Source: UBA4582 sp965657335
Lineage (GTDB): Bacteria > Pseudomonadota > Gammaproteobacteria > Pseudomonadales > Azotimanducaceae
Length of the DNA stretch: 64,000 bases
Assembly: GCA_965657335.1 (NCBI GenBank)
Contig: CBFHOH010000025.1
Coordinates: 1-64,000 of the forward strand
Direction: 5' to 3'
Shown here one piece after another: positions 62,881 through 64,000 of the stretch; within the stretch, counting starts at the first letter, position 1; every line of letters begins with the position of its first letter. The translations under genes and the position numbers were made by a program. Under the pieces are notes generated by a model, which saw only the letters and a program-made list of their open reading frames with translations, was not told the origin of the DNA and searched no databases.

Positions 62881-64000
62881 GAGGTTTTGCCCGCGCGGCG
62901 CTGACGTCTAATCGCCGCGAGAGAGCCTCGATGTTCTTCTAGTTTATCTTCATTTAAATCGATGCCAATGCCAGGTTTCTCCGATGGTATTAAATCGCCG
63001 TTATCCCAATTAAAAGGCTCGACCACAATCTCGTCGAAGAAGTCGCGAGATTTGTAAATGCTTTCCTGGATGAGAAAGTTTGGAATGTTTGCGTCAATCT
63101 GTACGGCGGCGGCGGTGATGATGGGGCCACCCCAAATATGAGGCGCCATGAGCACATAGTTTGCTTCCGCAAGCGCTGCGATTTTCTTGCACGCTGTAAT
63201 GCCGCCGCAGCTGCCGAGATCAGGTTGTGCAAAAGCGCAGCCGCCTTGTTCAAACAGATTCTGAAATTCATGGATGCCAGCTAACCGCTCGCCGGTAGCG
63301 ACGGGGATACTTGTTCGTCTTGCGATTTCACCCATCTGCTTATAGTTTTCCGGTGGGCAGGGCTCTTCAAGCCAAAGCGGGTCATACTTCTCGATTCTGG
63401 CTGCAAGTCTTCTTGCGGCCGAAGGTGTTATTTGTCCATGCGTCCCGATCAGGATATCTGCCCGGTTGCCCACGGCTGCCCTAACCGCAGCAACGCCCTT
63501 TTCTGCATTTTCATAGTCTTGCATTGAAACTTCCCAGGGCGCTGTGGGCAAGCGCCGAGGGGTGTTTTGTGGGAGTGGATCAAATTTCAGCCCGGTGAAA
63601 CCCTCGTCAGCTAGCCGACCCGCGATTTCGCCGATGCGCTCCGAGCCCGAAGTCCACATGTCCGTGGTGCTTCCTTCCGGATCATAGATATAAGTGTAGG
63701 TTCTCACCCGATCACGGTATTTACCGCCCAACAGATTGTAAACTGGCGTGTTGAAATGCTTTCCTGTGATGTCCCACAACGCGATGTCAATCGCACTAAC
63801 AACGCCCATGCCGACATAATCAGGATGCTGTGCCATCATGCCATCGTACATCTTGTGATAAAGCGTTTCTCGGTCGATAGGGTTCTTGCCTTCTAGATAC
63901 CCTTCAAATACTTGGCTAACGAGCATTTCATAGCTGTCCTCCAGACCGTGTAGCGCGCCAAGCACTGCGGTCTCTCCCCAGCCAACAAGTCCTGTGTCAG
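62877..64000 (-). CDS. Mandelate racemase/muconate lactonizing enzyme family protein (5' end outside window)
   Basis: The frame stays open to the right edge and the sequence before any start (TGLVGWGETA) still matches the family, so the N-terminal capping domain is incomplete. The barrel shows GFTGLKFDPLP (a Lys-x-x motif near the second strand), IGTHGQITPSAAR, WLEEPCPPEN, PVATGERLAG, QPDLGSCGGI and LMAPHIWGGP. Metal ligands would lie in the latter glutamate- and aspartate-rich strands. The THGQ strand and overall look are of the sugar-acid dehydratase branch (RspA/ManD or galactonate-type). It is co-transcribed with the GMC enzyme, suggesting a sugar or sugar-acid pathway. Confidence 0.88.
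   Translation of the reverse strand, partial: DTGLVGWGETAVLGALHGLEDSYEMLVSQVFEGYLEGKNPIDRETLYHKMYDGMMAQHPDYVGMGVVSAIDIALWDITGKHFNTPVYNLLGGKYRDRVRTYTYIYDPEGSTTDMWTSGSERIGEIAGRLADEGFTGLKFDPLPQNTPRRLPTAPWEVSMQDYENAEKGVAAVRAAVGNRADILIGTHGQITPSAARRLAARIEKYDPLWLEEPCPPENYKQMGEIARRTSIPVATGERLAGIHEFQNLFEQGGCAFAQPDLGSCGGITACKKIAALAEANYVLMAPHIWGGPIITAAAVQIDANIPNFLIQESIYKSRDFFDEIVVEPFNWDNGDLIPSEKPGIGIDLNEDKLEEHRGSLAAIRRQRRAGKTS

Noticed and set aside
1..64000. CRISPR arrays, insertion sequences, phage genes, rRNA or tRNA genes
   Set aside because: No regularly spaced repeats, transposase- or integrase-like proteins, or RNA-gene sequences were recognised anywhere in the window.

Overview
The window looks like chromosomal DNA from a free-living, probably marine, aerobic proteobacterium of roughly balanced base composition. 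Gene content points to an oligotroph with broad catabolism: a Baeyer-Villiger monooxygenase, a P450, acyl-CoA dehydrogenase and hydratase genes, two sulfatases, two molybdopterin oxidoreductases, TRAP, SSS and MFS transporters, carnitine degradation and a selenoprotein. The RNase J and short NAD kinase resemble alphaproteobacterial forms, while much of the accessory content resembles marine gammaproteobacteria, so I leave the class open. No rRNA, tRNA, insertion sequence, phage gene or CRISPR array was seen.

Layout. 1-1954: RND efflux permease (partial) and its adaptor. 2152-8474: Baeyer-Villiger monooxygenase, NnrS, an MFS and a sodium:solute symporter. 8804-11859: class II aldolase and a BisC/TorA-type molybdoenzyme. 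12017-18896: a nine-gene run starting with a carnitine module (beta-keto acid cleavage enzyme, gamma-butyrobetaine dioxygenase-like protein, carnitine dehydrogenase fused to a thioesterase). It continues through overlapping genes into cytochrome b561, a CxxCH cytochrome, a HupE/UreJ-like protein, an anchored protein and two paralogous membrane proteins. 18893-24839: acyl-CoA dehydrogenase, enoyl-CoA hydratase, HsaA/DszC-like monooxygenase and TetR, divergent from an SDR and a trimethyllysine-dioxygenase-like enzyme. 25074-31452: two unknown membrane proteins, MarR, an Fe-S molybdoenzyme, a sulfatase and a nitroreductase.

31493-38515 (minus strand): TPR lipoprotein, SCO, a GPH-type MFS carrier, and a cytochrome c / aldonolactone oxidase / PLP-enzyme operon in which all three products carry export signals. 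38986-44199: FAD-linked 2-hydroxyacid dehydrogenase, arylsulfatase, DUF1330 protein, methyltransferase and luciferase-like oxidoreductase. 44381-48461: P450 translationally coupled to a TAXI-TRAP transporter. 48652-54404: alpha/beta hydrolase, MlrC-like M81 protein, NmrA-like protein, exported PHP phosphoesterase and a DUF819 membrane protein. 54815-55948: a redoxin whose frame is crossed by one TGA in a U-x-C motif, followed by a hairpin that fits a bacterial SECIS. 56108-59549: housekeeping genes (Nudix, NAD kinase, RNase J, DHFR). 59770-64000: SDR, GMC oxidoreductase with its small partner, and a partial enolase-superfamily enzyme.

The two most notable points are the selenocysteine redoxin and the predicted route from gamma-butyrobetaine through carnitine and dehydrocarnitine to glycine betaine, with a membrane redox tail in the same operon. 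A second dioxygenase resembling trimethyllysine hydroxylase lies about 9 kb downstream. Several intergenic inverted or direct repeats and one G-quadruplex-like tract are listed as regulatory candidates without assigned regulators.
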